From positions 1-64,000 of the forward strand of contig JAFIEM010000005.1 of assembly GCA_020832555.1 (NCBI GenBank): a DNA stretch of 64,000 nucleotides, read 5' to 3'. This DNA is from Natronohydrobacter sp. (GTDB taxonomy: Bacteria; Pseudomonadota; Alphaproteobacteria; Rhodobacterales; Rhodobacteraceae). Position 1 is the stretch's first letter. The number at the start of each line of letters is the position of its first letter. A program made the position numbers and the translations under genes. Shown here piece after piece: positions 52,416-60,940 of the stretch. The notes under the pieces were generated by a model that ran no database searches, was not told the DNA's origin, and saw nothing but the letters and a program-made list of their open reading frames with translations.

Positions 52416-53041
52416 AGCCGCTGCTCCTGACTGTCCTTCTCTTTCTGTCAGGCCCGGTCATGGCAGAGCAGTTCGAACAGGCGCTCTCGCATGTCGCTTC
52501 AGGAGAGTATTCCAAAGCTGCGGCCGCGTTTCATGCCCTTGCGGAAGAGGGCGATCTTGCTGCCGCGCATAATCTTGCAGTTCTGTTTTCGCTTGGACAG
52601 GGAGTGCCGCGCAGTTTCCCTGACGCTGGCTTTTGGGCATGGCGCGCATTGCTAGACGGGCTGGACCAGACCGCACCGCTTGCCGGGCAGCTGTTGTCAG
52701 AACTGTCGGACCCCGAACGCGCCAAGATAAGCGACCGGCTTGAACAGCATTTTGCTCCGCAAGCCGAAACCGGTGTAGCGCGCGCAATGCTCGCGCTGGC
52801 CGTCATTCAGATCGTCCTTCGCCCCGAGCCCGACTATCTGGCCGCATATGCCTGGCAGAGCATTGCGGCGGCACTCGACCATCACAGCGCGGCCCAGGCG
52901 CGCGAAATGACCCGCAATATGATGCCAGCGGGGTTGCGTTCTGGCGCATCGGAATTTGCATTGGCAGCTTTTCGCGACTGGTGCGCGCGACAGGGCGAAA
53001 CCGCCCCCGTCTCCTGTGCTGTCGTCATGGCAAGCCACTGA
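52412..53041 (+). CDS. Periplasmic Sel1/TPR-repeat protein, MotX-like candidate
   Basis: A 209-aa protein with a signal peptide (MKPLLLTVLLFLSGPVMAEQ) and Sel1-type helical repeats (ALSHVASGEYSKAAAAFHALAEEGDLAAAHNLAVLFSLGQGVPRSFPDAGFWAWRAL region, then MLALAVIQIVLRPEPDYLAAYAWQSIAAALDHHSA). C-terminal Cys residues could form a disulphide. In Vibrio, MotX is a Sel1-repeat protein of the T ring needed for stator docking; with a sigma28 promoter beside flagellar genes an analogous motor role is plausible. Sequence orthology to MotX was not established. Confidence 0.75.
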   Translation: MKPLLLTVLLFLSGPVMAEQFEQALSHVASGEYSKAAAAFHALAEEGDLAAAHNLAVLFSLGQGVPRSFPDAGFWAWRALLDGLDQTAPLAGQLLSELSDPERAKISDRLEQHFAPQAETGVARAMLALAVIQIVLRPEPDYLAAYAWQSIAAALDHHSAAQAREMTRNMMPAGLRSGASEFALAAFRDWCARQGETAPVSCAVVMASH

Positions 53042-53064
53042 CCGTATGCAGCCTCACGAAGCGC

Positions 53065-55323
53065 TCATACGATCTGACCAATGGTTTCCAGCAGTTTCTG
53101 AGAGGTGAAGGGTTTGCCAAGACAGCCGTTGAAGCCTGCGCGCAAATAATCGCGCACCTGATCTGGCATGGCATTCGCTGTCACGGCCAAAGCCGGTACG
53201 GGTCGGTGATTAGAGCTCGCCTCGCGCATCCTGATCTCGCGGATCAGGTCTGTGCCCGCCATCCGAGGCATATTGATATCAAGCAACAGCAGATCGAAAT
53301 TCTGATCTGCGAGGGTTTTCAACGCAGTCTCACCGTCTTCACATAGGGTGACCTGCGCATTCAATTTACGCAACATGAGTTGGAGAAGCCGTCTGTTGGT
53401 GGCGCTATCGTCCGTGACCAGAATCGAGCGCCCGCTCAAGTCAATCCCTTTGTGGCTCGTCGAAACCGCAGGTGCGATTGCAAGTGGCAGGCTCAGGATT
53501 GCGGTCGTTCCGCAGCCCTTTTCCGAAGCGAGATCCAGATCTCCCTGCATGGACCTGGCCAGCCAACGCGCAATGCTCAGCCCCACGCCCTGCCCACCGT
53601 AGCGACGCGATAGGCTCTCGTCAATCTGTCGAAAGGGCTCGAATGCCAGAGCAACCTGCTCTTCGGACATACCAATTCCGCTGTCAATTATCGTGATCAC
53701 GACCCGCTCGGCGCGCGAGATGTCAACCTCGACCCGGATCTCGCCAGTTTCGGTGAACTTCACAGCATTCGACAGAAGATGGCGCAAAATCTGTGCAAGG
53801 CGCGCGGCGTCACCCAGGCGATTGTCCTCCACCTCTCCGAGATAGGCAAAGCGCAGCGCAAGACCCCGTTCGACTGCCTTGCGCGAAAACGATCCTACGG
53901 CCTGATCACAGACGGCCCGCAGATCAAACGGCACGAGGTTCAATTGCAATGGGCCATCTTCCAGTCTGGCGACGTCCAGTACATCGCTCAGCACCTGATT
54001 CAGCTCGTTTGCAGCAACGCTTATCTGTGCGAGTTGTTCCTTGTCATCACCCAGTCGATCTGACTGCCCGAGCACATCGGCCATGCCGAGAATCGCCGTC
54101 AATGGCGTGCGCATCTCGTGGCTCATGGTTGCGAGAAAGGCTGATTTCGCCCGGCTTGCCATTTGCGCCTGATCGCGCGCTTCAGCCAATGCACTGACAT
54201 CCCCGGCATAGCCCCGAAAACCGGCAAAGGCACCTTCGCTGTCTTTAAACGGAACCATGGATACCTGAACCGCGCGCAGGCTGCCATCCGAGAGCTTGAA
54301 ACTGAGCAATTCGTGCAAGGCGCGTGTCTGGTTCTGTGCAAGGACAGCGCTGAGCGGCACCCGCTTGTAGGCTTCATCTTTCAGCCGGACCCCCAAATCA
54401 TCGATATGGGAACCAAGAATGCTTTCAGGGGCGATATCGAAAGCAGATGCCATCCCTTCGGAAACATAGGAAAGACGTAGCTGCGCATCGATTTCGAAGA
54501 ACCAAGCGCGACTCATCTTGGCGATGTCTGACAAGCGCCCCTCGACACGGGTCAGATCGGCGCGCATCTCCTTTACGGTACTGACATCCTTGTAGCTGAT
54601 CACGATGAAGCGCGCGTCCTGTCCGGGCGCGGGCACCGGTTGCAGAGTGACTTCCGTCCAGCTTGCTACGCCATTGTCATGTGGGATCTGGAATTCGAAC
54701 TGCCCCGCGTTGCGACCTTCCAGCGCCTGCCTGTATCGCACATGCTCCTGCGATTGCGGGTCTGCGGTCGCTGGTATGTCGAATGCGCTGCGAAGCGACG
54801 CAGTCTTGCCTTCGCTCCCAGACGCGCGGTTGAGCGCTGCGCTGACATAGAGCAGAGGTCGCGCCGGAAGCGACGCGTCTGCGACAGCAATCGCTGCATC
54901 TGCGCCGGAGATCAGCATTTCCAGCAAATCGCCGCGATCACGTGCCGCTTTCTGTGCCTGATGCAGGTTCAGCAAATTGCGCACGCGCAGTTTGAACTCT
55001 TCTATGTTGACAGGTTTGGTCAGAAACTCGGTCGCGCCTGCCCTGATGGCTGCCATGCGCGTTGTTGCATCATGTTCGCCTGTGACCACGATAATTGGCA
55101 GATGGGCGGTTCTGCGATCGAGGCGCAGCCTCCGGATGGCCTCGACCCCGGTCAGGTCAGGCAAGCGGTGGTCAAACACGGCAAGATCCGCCCCGTCGAA
55201 ACAGGCGGATATACCGTCTTCTGCTGTGGAATAACCTTCAACTTCATACTGCGTGCCATTGCGCAGCGACATGATCAGAATATCCCGTATCACGGGATGA
55301 TCCTCAACAATTACCACACGCAT
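53065..55323 (-). CDS. Hybrid histidine kinase, REC-PAS-PAS-HisKA-HATPase-REC
   Basis: A soluble hybrid kinase of 752 aa with no membrane segments. The N-terminal receiver (MRVVIVEDHPVIRDIL; Asp in DLAVFDHRLPDLTG) is followed by two PAS-like regions (about 150-260 and 270-385), an H box FLATMSHEMRTPLTAILG (His near 400), an ATPase with N box LSNAVKFTETG and IIDSGIGMSEEQ and GVGLSIARWL, and a C-terminal receiver (LLLLDINMPRMAG). ATG at 55323 starts the receiver. It is convergent with the Sel1 gene (23 bp). The two receivers imply phosphorelay input and output; partner not identified. The LuxR-type and CtrA-like regulators of this window are candidates by proximity only. Confidence 0.88.
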   Translation of the reverse strand: MRVVIVEDHPVIRDILIMSLRNGTQYEVEGYSTAEDGISACFDGADLAVFDHRLPDLTGVEAIRRLRLDRRTAHLPIIVVTGEHDATTRMAAIRAGATEFLTKPVNIEEFKLRVRNLLNLHQAQKAARDRGDLLEMLISGADAAIAVADASLPARPLLYVSAALNRASGSEGKTASLRSAFDIPATADPQSQEHVRYRQALEGRNAGQFEFQIPHDNGVASWTEVTLQPVPAPGQDARFIVISYKDVSTVKEMRADLTRVEGRLSDIAKMSRAWFFEIDAQLRLSYVSEGMASAFDIAPESILGSHIDDLGVRLKDEAYKRVPLSAVLAQNQTRALHELLSFKLSDGSLRAVQVSMVPFKDSEGAFAGFRGYAGDVSALAEARDQAQMASRAKSAFLATMSHEMRTPLTAILGMADVLGQSDRLGDDKEQLAQISVAANELNQVLSDVLDVARLEDGPLQLNLVPFDLRAVCDQAVGSFSRKAVERGLALRFAYLGEVEDNRLGDAARLAQILRHLLSNAVKFTETGEIRVEVDISRAERVVITIIDSGIGMSEEQVALAFEPFRQIDESLSRRYGGQGVGLSIARWLARSMQGDLDLASEKGCGTTAILSLPLAIAPAVSTSHKGIDLSGRSILVTDDSATNRRLLQLMLRKLNAQVTLCEDGETALKTLADQNFDLLLLDINMPRMAGTDLIREIRMREASSNHRPVPALAVTANAMPDQVRDYLRAGFNGCLGKPFTSQKLLETIGQIV

Positions 55324-55504
55324 CAACTCGCCCGATCAAGAAATGTACCCCCTTGATTTCATATGTTTCAGAAGGTTTAGATAATCTGAACGGCAAGTTT
55401 TTTTCTGCTGTCTCGGTTATGTCCAACAGCCTCCATGAACGTCATGACAACGGCGCCTGTCATGGGCACCGTTCTTGTGGTGCAAACCGAAGCCATGCCG
55501 GGAT

Positions 55505-55909
55505 TCAGTGTGTGCGAAATGTCGCCAGTGTTGTGATCTTCTCGTGGCTCAGCCCCGTCTCCCGGCTGATCTGCGAGACCGGCATGTTCTCTCGCACCAG
55601 GGTCATGACCTGCTCGATCATCTTTTCGCCCGCTATCCATTCGACGTCGGATTGTATGGTTTCGACATGTCGCGAGATCTCTTCATGCTCTGCAATTCTG
55701 GCTTCGGCCTCGCGCAGGAGCAAAGCCTCGGTCCTCGCCTGACTTTCACTCAATTCGCCATGCAAGCAGGCAAGGGCGGCCTCAAGATCAGAGCGTTGCT
55801 GGCGCCGCAACTCGCGCCAACTCAGCATCAACCCTGCTGCCAGCGCCATGATCGCGATGACCAGCACAGAGATCAGAGTCGGAAAAATCAACGGAATACC
55901 ATTTTCCAT
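55505..55909 (-). CDS. Membrane-anchored small protein with coiled coil and HTH-like end (DUF2802/DUF6115-like)
   Basis: A 134-aa protein: one N-terminal membrane span (about 8-30, FPTLISVLVIAIMALAAGLML), a helical coiled-coil part (35-95) and a C-terminal helix-turn-helix-like segment (MPVSQISRETGLSHEKITTLATF). This layout resembles DUF2802 proteins found near flagellar and chemotaxis genes. It lies 11 bp after flgM in the same operon, where flgN occurs in other systems, but it does not look like FlgN. Its role is unknown. Confidence 0.7.
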   Translation of the reverse strand: MENGIPLIFPTLISVLVIAIMALAAGLMLSWRELRRQQRSDLEAALACLHGELSESQARTEALLLREAEARIAEHEEISRHVETIQSDVEWIAGEKMIEQVMTLVRENMPVSQISRETGLSHEKITTLATFRTH

Positions 55910-55920
55910 TTAGAGGCCTT

Positions 55921-56226
55921 TCAATCTGCGATCAGCGAAACCTGCGCGGCAAGTGCATCTGCAATTCTTGCGGGGTTCAACGGGTAGCGACCCGCTGCAA
56001 TTTCGGCACTCAGATGTGCCACGACATCTGCATCGATAGGTGGGCCCTTGCTCATTTCCAAAGGCAGACTGCGCGCGGAAACCGAAAGGGACACATCATC
56101 CCCGGTTTCGCCGCCACGCGCTGGCGGGTTGCTCAGGGAAGAACTCTGCGCCTTGCCTGTCTGGGCCTGGCCGGTTTCACCGATCGCGCGCAATTGGGTG
56201 ATGTTTGATGTGATCTGATTGACCAT
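55921..56226 (-). CDS. flgM: Anti-sigma28 factor FlgM
   Basis: Anti-sigma factor (101 aa) that holds FliA until hook completion and is then exported. The C-terminal sigma-binding half (IDADVVAHLSAEIAAGRYPLNPARIADALAAQ) has the FlgM pattern (V-x-x-L-x-x-x-I-x-x-G-x-Y), and the N-terminus is polar and disordered. It belongs to the flgP-flgT-flgA-flgM operon, whose sigma54 promoter is back-to-back with that of flhA-flhF-fliA, so sigma factor and antagonist are co-induced. Confidence 0.88.
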   Translation of the reverse strand: MVNQITSNITQLRAIGETGQAQTGKAQSSSLSNPPARGGETGDDVSLSVSARSLPLEMSKGPPIDADVVAHLSAEIAAGRYPLNPARIADALAAQVSLIAD

Positions 56227-56258
56227 GACAGCCTCCGGTTTCTCCTAGTAACGGCCAG

Positions 56259-56963
56259 TCACGGCAGGATGTTAGGGCGCACGCGGGCTTGGCCGGGCGC
56301 GATGATTTCAGCTTTCACAACACGCTCCGAATTCCACGGGCGCACTCGGATGCGGTCCCCCAGCCAACCGTTTTCAAGGGCGATGGCCGCTATCCCGATC
56401 TCGATTTCTCCCTGTGACAGATGGAGTGTGATTTTCTCTCCATCCGAAACAGGATGATCGGGTTCCAGATGGCGTTCCAGAACGGGCTGATCCGGCACCA
56501 GGGAAACCCGGACACGGCGGCCAATGACGCTTTCCGGCTCATGTATCATTCCCAGTCGGCTGGGTGTCGGCTGCATCGCGAGATCGTCGGCGGAAACGCG
56601 CTGACCTCGTGTCAAAGGTCGGGTCACAACGACGGCCAGTCTCGATCCGGCGGTGCGCGCTGCTGGTTCTCTCTGCGTGGCAGGCAGATCAAATGCACTC
56701 AGCCGAAGAACGCGACGCCATGGCGCAGGAGCATCACATCGAAGCTCAGCCTGCGACCACTGCCCGTTCACAGGAGAGACGACAGGCGCGTGAACACATG
56801 GCGGAAAGGCGCGGATCGGGGCCAAGATTTCGGGCGCGGGCTGATTGTCCTGCTGCATTGCAATCTCGACCAGTGACAAGATCTCCTGCCCTGTAATCAT
56901 TTCAGGCCGCACCGTGCCGGGAAAGAGCACGATACAGGAAATCAAGATCGAAGCCCGTTTCAT
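56259..56963 (-). CDS. flgA: P-ring assembly chaperone FlgA
   Basis: Periplasmic chaperone for FlgI polymerisation (234 aa). A signal peptide (MKRASILISCIVLFPGTVRP) precedes an N-terminal domain and the SAF-type domain (VTRPLTRGQRVSADDLAMQP, IGRRVRVSLVPDQPVLERHLEP, WLGDRIRVRPWNSERVVKAEIIAPGQARV). It overlaps flgT by 4 bp. Confidence 0.93.
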   Translation of the reverse strand: MKRASILISCIVLFPGTVRPEMITGQEILSLVEIAMQQDNQPAPEILAPIRAFPPCVHAPVVSPVNGQWSQAELRCDAPAPWRRVLRLSAFDLPATQREPAARTAGSRLAVVVTRPLTRGQRVSADDLAMQPTPSRLGMIHEPESVIGRRVRVSLVPDQPVLERHLEPDHPVSDGEKITLHLSQGEIEIGIAAIALENGWLGDRIRVRPWNSERVVKAEIIAPGQARVRPNILP

Positions 56964-58060
56964 CCCAAGCCTGTGCCTGTGTCCATAAATCGCACGGCCC
57001 GTCCCGCGAAACTGGCAACAGGTCGCGTCGCATCAAGCGGGGCAAGTTGTGCCCTGCGCTCAGAAAGCTGCTTTATTTCCAGCATCTCCACGGACTGATC
57101 GCGATCAATGGTAAAGGCGAGCGATGCGCGGGTCAGCCCGTGCACACGCCCCGAAGCGACTTCAAGGCGCCCGGCGGCGTGCGTAATCAATGCGCGAACC
57201 GGCTGACACCCCGCCTGCCGAAACAGCGCCTGCAATGCGGGAACGGCACCGCGCCCGAGATCATGGGCCAGTTGCGCCTGATCACGCTGCGCAAGAGGCG
57301 CCGCACGACCCAAGGCCGAGGGCCCCGCCCGCCGGATTTCGGCATCATGGGTCTGCACCATCCGTTCGCCTGCCGGCCCATCGAGTCGCAGTCGCAACTG
57401 CAGATTCAATCTCTTGTTGGCGGGCGCAATCTCCAGCCGGACATGCAATCCGTGACCGCCCGCAGCAACGCGCCCCGAGCCCTGTGTCAGCGCGCGCCAA
57501 TCGGTTGAATCGCGAGACGGATCTTGACCAGGCAAGAACCGCGCAAGGGTGATATCAGCGACTTCCTGGCGTTGCTGGGTCTGACGCACCAGTTCCGCTG
57601 CGATCTGATGCGCCAGAGCTTCGGCCCAGGCCGGGGCCGAGGGCGAAACCCGCACCTCTGGCGGATAGACTGTCAGGACCAGCGCGCGCCGGTCGTGGCA
57701 TTCCCCCGCGACAGGCTGCCCGACCTGCGCCCGGATGGTGACATGCAAATGCCCCCCCGATTGCTGCTGCCCCAGAAGCTGATAGCTCAGCACACGTCCG
57801 ACGGGCCGCACGATCAGCATATCTGATGTCATGCGCCCCAGGGACATCGCAGAATGCCCCTGAACGGCTGCGCCCCCGGCGAAGGCCGCCGAAAGCAGTG
57901 CATCCGCAAGCGCGCGACGTCTGGCTGCATCCAGATCGGACGCCCCTTGAACAAGCGCGCTGCCCGTGACTTCAACCCATACACCGGCCTGCACAGGTCT
58001 CGGCAACAGGCCAAGAGCCAGTGCGCCCAGTGCAAAATCGCGGCGGCCAAGCTGCATCAT
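56960..58060 (-). CDS. flgT: Flagellar H-ring-type protein FlgT
   Basis: Periplasmic basal-body protein (366 aa). FlgT of Vibrio builds the H ring around the LP ring and FlgT of R. sphaeroides is needed for motility. The N-terminal domain (VWVEVTGSALVQGASDLDAARRRALADAL) is the FlgT/LPP20-like hallmark. The signal has two arginines and a hydrophobic core (QLGRRDFALGALALGLL... VQA-G), so Tat export is possible. Flanked by flgP and flgA with 4-bp overlaps on both sides. Confidence 0.85.
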   Translation of the reverse strand: MMQLGRRDFALGALALGLLPRPVQAGVWVEVTGSALVQGASDLDAARRRALADALLSAAFAGGAAVQGHSAMSLGRMTSDMLIVRPVGRVLSYQLLGQQQSGGHLHVTIRAQVGQPVAGECHDRRALVLTVYPPEVRVSPSAPAWAEALAHQIAAELVRQTQQRQEVADITLARFLPGQDPSRDSTDWRALTQGSGRVAAGGHGLHVRLEIAPANKRLNLQLRLRLDGPAGERMVQTHDAEIRRAGPSALGRAAPLAQRDQAQLAHDLGRGAVPALQALFRQAGCQPVRALITHAAGRLEVASGRVHGLTRASLAFTIDRDQSVEMLEIKQLSERRAQLAPLDATRPVASFAGRAVRFMDTGTGLG

Positions 58061-58605
58061 CGGCCTGTCCCCACGGCGCGCAGCACATAGGCCACAGTAT
58101 CTGCGTCGATCTGCATGGTGACTGCATAGCCATCCTCGCCGCGCGGCTCGATAGCGACAGTGCGTGCACCGCGCAGGCTGCCTTCCACCCGCGCGGCAAG
58201 TCGGTCATCACGCAATATGGCATCGCGCAGCAGGCTGTCAGAGGTCAGCCGAACACCATGCACTTGTTCGGTCAGATCGCGCAGCGCCTCCAGACGGGCG
58301 GCACGCATGGCCAACAGGCGACGCTGGTTGAGCGACTCGCCGGGCTGCCGTGCGACCTGCGCAAAACCTCGCCCGATCAATGGGGCAGGCATCAGAGCAT
58401 CACGCTTGATTTCAACCCTTGGCTCCAGCGTGTCAATCATGTCCTTGACCTGCGCATATTGCCGCGTCGTTGCGCTGGCGTGATCGGGAAGCGCATCCAT
58501 GGCGCTGCGCGGCCCGGTGCTGCACCCTGCCAGGATCAACGCAAGGAAAGTGGCCTGCGTCACGATACCGCTTCGGAAGGGGATAGGACGACGGGAAATG
58601 GACAT
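58057..58605 (-). CDS. flgP: LPP20-family outer-membrane lipoprotein FlgP
   Basis: Lipoprotein (182 aa) with signal and lipobox ALILAGC (Cys about residue 26). The mature part has the LPP20 pattern (RRLLAMRAARLEALRDLTEQVHGVRLTSDS... LRGARTVAIEPRGEDGYAVTMQI). FlgP in other bacteria forms a basal-disk or outer-membrane ring at the flagellum. The ATG at 58605 is chosen because it leads directly into the signal; a longer frame would run through the divergent promoters. First gene of the flgPTAM operon. Confidence 0.88.
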   Translation of the reverse strand: MSISRRPIPFRSGIVTQATFLALILAGCSTGPRSAMDALPDHASATTRQYAQVKDMIDTLEPRVEIKRDALMPAPLIGRGFAQVARQPGESLNQRRLLAMRAARLEALRDLTEQVHGVRLTSDSLLRDAILRDDRLAARVEGSLRGARTVAIEPRGEDGYAVTMQIDADTVAYVLRAVGTGR

Positions 58606-58644
58606 CTGGACCTCGACAGACTGACTCTTGACTGACAGCGCTGT

Positions 58645-58658
58645 GCAAGTGCCGTGCC
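58645..58658 (-). promoter_or_regulatory. Sigma54 promoter of flgP-flgT-flgA-flgM
   Basis: Minus-strand TGGCACGGCACTTGCA with GG at 58658-58657 and GC at 58646-58645. The leader to flgP is about 30 nt. It faces away from the flhA promoter, 39 bp between the two -24 elements. Confidence 0.87.
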
Positions 58659-58697
58659 ATTCCATCTGCCGATCAATCCAAATTCCGGGATCGTTCT

Positions 58698-58711
58698 GGC
58701 ATGAGACTTGC
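58698..58711 (+). promoter_or_regulatory. Sigma54 promoter of flhA-flhF-fliA
   Basis: TGGCATGAGACTTGCA with GG at 58698-58699 and GC at 58710-58711. The transcript would have a leader of about 80 nt to the flhA ATG at 58802. Confidence 0.87.
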
Positions 58712-58801
58712 AGGTGTTTGCGGAATTCAGCCAGCTTCCGGATTGCCGCATGCCCGTCTCCTTCCTTGTGTCGCCGCGCCCGCCCTGCCCCGGACACGAC
58801 C

Positions 58802-60937
58802 ATGAATAGTCTGGCGACCGCGCCCAAGGGATCAGGCCTGTCGCTGGGTGTCGTTGCGCTGCCAGTGGGCGTGCTCGTCATCATGGCGATGATGATCGTT
58901 CCCCTGCCCGCAGCCATGCTGGACGTGTTCTTTGTCACGAATATCCTGCTGTCATTGCTGGTGCTGATGGTCGCCATTCACGCACACAGGCCACTGGATT
59001 TTTCGAGTTTTCCGTCCATCCTGCTGATTGCCACCACCCTGCGCCTTGCGCTCAACGTGGCCTCGACCCGTGTCGTTCTGGCCGAAGGCCATACCGGCGC
59101 AGGCGCGGCAGGCAGTGTCATCGAAGCCTTTGCGGATTTCGTGATTGGCGGAAACTTCTTCGTGGGCATTCTCGTGTTCACGATCCTTGTGATCATCAAT
59201 CTGGTTGTGATCGCCAAGGGGGCCGGGCGCGTTTCCGAGGTTTCCGCGCGCTTTACCCTCGATGCCATGCCGGGCAAGCAGATGGCGATCGATGCGGATC
59301 TGAATGCCGGATTGCTGACCGCCGAGGAAGCCAAGGCCCGGCGCGCGGAAGTGGCGGCAGAGGCGGATTTCTATGGTGCGATGGATGGCGCGTCGAAATT
59401 CGTCAAGGGCGATGCCATTGCAGGGTTGATCATTCTGGCGATCAACCTTCTGGGCGGGATCGTTGTCGGGATGCTCCAGCACGGGCTGGATTTTTCGTCT
59501 GCGGCGGATGCCTATGTGCGTCTGTCGGTCGGTGATGGGCTTGTCGCGCAGGTGCCGGGTCTGTTGCTGTCGCTTGCTGCGGCCATCATCGTGACGCGCA
59601 GCTCTACCACCGCCACGATGAGTGCCGAAATCGGGCGCCAGATGAATATGGCACAGGCCTGGGCACCTGCCGCAGTGGTGTTGCTTATGGTCGGCCTTGT
59701 GCCGGGCATGCCGAATCTCATTTTTCTGATCGCTGCAGGACTGGCAGGCGCAGCAGCCTTTCTCGCCCGGCGCGATGATCGTTCGGCGTCGCAGGACGAG
59801 GCCAAGTCTGAAAGCACGGACAAGCAAGCGGCAAATGCGCTGGCGGATGGACAGGACACGCCGCTGATCGCCCCCGAGGATGTCACCGACATCGCCCCCG
59901 TCTCCTTGCAGATCGGGTATGGACTCATCCCGCTGGCCAGCGCCGAAAGTGGCAATGCCTTGGTATCGCGGGTCACGGCGATGCGGCGAGAGCTTTCGAA
60001 GGTGCTCGGGATCATCGTGCCGGGAATTCGTATCCGCGATGACCTGACACTTTCCCCGAATGCCTATCGCCTGCGTATCGGACAGACAATTGTCGCCGAG
60101 GATTCGGCCTATGCAGATCGTCTGCTCGCGATTCCGGGCCACAACACGCAGCGCAAGCTGACCGGGATCGAGGTGAAAGACCCCTCCTTCGGCCTCGACG
60201 CCATCTGGGTGCAGCCGCATCAGCGCGCCGAAGCCGAAGCGGATGACTATACCATCGTCGAACCAGAGGCCGTCATTGCCACCCACATTGGCCAGGTGCT
60301 GCAACGCCATGCTGGCGATCTGATTGGTCCTGATGGCGTACAGGATCTGCTCGATATTCTGGCCAAGGGCGCACCTACCCTGGTCCAGACAGTGGTTCCC
60401 AAACTGGTGCCCCTGCATGTGCTGACAGCAGTCATCCGCCAGTTGCTGTCTGATCGCCTGCCGGTTTCGGACATGCGCAGGATCCTCGAAGGCCTGGCGC
60501 AAATCTCGGGCGCAGACAGAAGCATCGCTCAGCAGGCCGAATTTCTGCGCCCTGCGCTGGTGCCGCTGCTACTGCAGCAGATTGCGCCGCTGTCGTCCAA
60601 TCTGCCTGTTGTGACGCTCTCGCCGGCACTCGAACAACTGTTGCTGCGCACCCGGCGCGAAAGTGACGAAGGCCTGCTGCTCGACCCCGGCTTTGCCCAG
60701 CGTCTGCTGCAGGAAATCGCTGCCGCTCAGGATGCCGCGCAGGTGCGCGAACAGGTGCTTGTGATCATCGTATCGAATGTCCTGCGCCGTGCCTTCGCGA
60801 GCTTCCTGAGACCGCATCTGTCAGATGCTCTTGTCCTGGGGCTGAATGACTTGCCGGAAACGCGCCGCGTCGAGATCACACGCAGCATTGATCTGCCGGA
60901 AGCGCTTGCCGCGCCTTCTGGCGTAGAAGGAGGATAA
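58802..60937 (+). CDS. flhA: Flagellar export gate protein FlhA
   Basis: Large export-gate protein (711 aa) with about eight membrane helices at the N-terminus and a cytoplasmic substrate-docking domain. The FHIPEP signature region is recognisable (RLALNVASTRVVLAEGHTGAGAAGSVIEAF, KGAGRVSEVSARFTLDAMPGKQMAIDADLNAGL). The ATG at 58802 precedes the first helix; upstream in-frame codons lie in the promoter region. It leads flhF and fliA. Confidence 0.95.
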   Translation: MNSLATAPKGSGLSLGVVALPVGVLVIMAMMIVPLPAAMLDVFFVTNILLSLLVLMVAIHAHRPLDFSSFPSILLIATTLRLALNVASTRVVLAEGHTGAGAAGSVIEAFADFVIGGNFFVGILVFTILVIINLVVIAKGAGRVSEVSARFTLDAMPGKQMAIDADLNAGLLTAEEAKARRAEVAAEADFYGAMDGASKFVKGDAIAGLIILAINLLGGIVVGMLQHGLDFSSAADAYVRLSVGDGLVAQVPGLLLSLAAAIIVTRSSTTATMSAEIGRQMNMAQAWAPAAVVLLMVGLVPGMPNLIFLIAAGLAGAAAFLARRDDRSASQDEAKSESTDKQAANALADGQDTPLIAPEDVTDIAPVSLQIGYGLIPLASAESGNALVSRVTAMRRELSKVLGIIVPGIRIRDDLTLSPNAYRLRIGQTIVAEDSAYADRLLAIPGHNTQRKLTGIEVKDPSFGLDAIWVQPHQRAEAEADDYTIVEPEAVIATHIGQVLQRHAGDLIGPDGVQDLLDILAKGAPTLVQTVVPKLVPLHVLTAVIRQLLSDRLPVSDMRRILEGLAQISGADRSIAQQAEFLRPALVPLLLQQIAPLSSNLPVVTLSPALEQLLLRTRRESDEGLLLDPGFAQRLLQEIAAAQDAAQVREQVLVIIVSNVLRRAFASFLRPHLSDALVLGLNDLPETRRVEITRSIDLPEALAAPSGVEGG

Positions 60938-60940
60938 TCC

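Noticed and set aside
51907-55355. Shared string AAGGGGGTA upstream of the NHLP-like operon (about 51912) and upstream of the hybrid kinase (about 55346, opposite strand).
   Set aside because: Only nine bases, two copies, different positions relative to the starts; could be chance.
58606-58801. In-frame extensions of flgP and flhA into the intergenic region.
   Set aside because: Both extensions run through the two consensus sigma54 promoters, and the internal starts begin exactly at the signal peptide or first helix.
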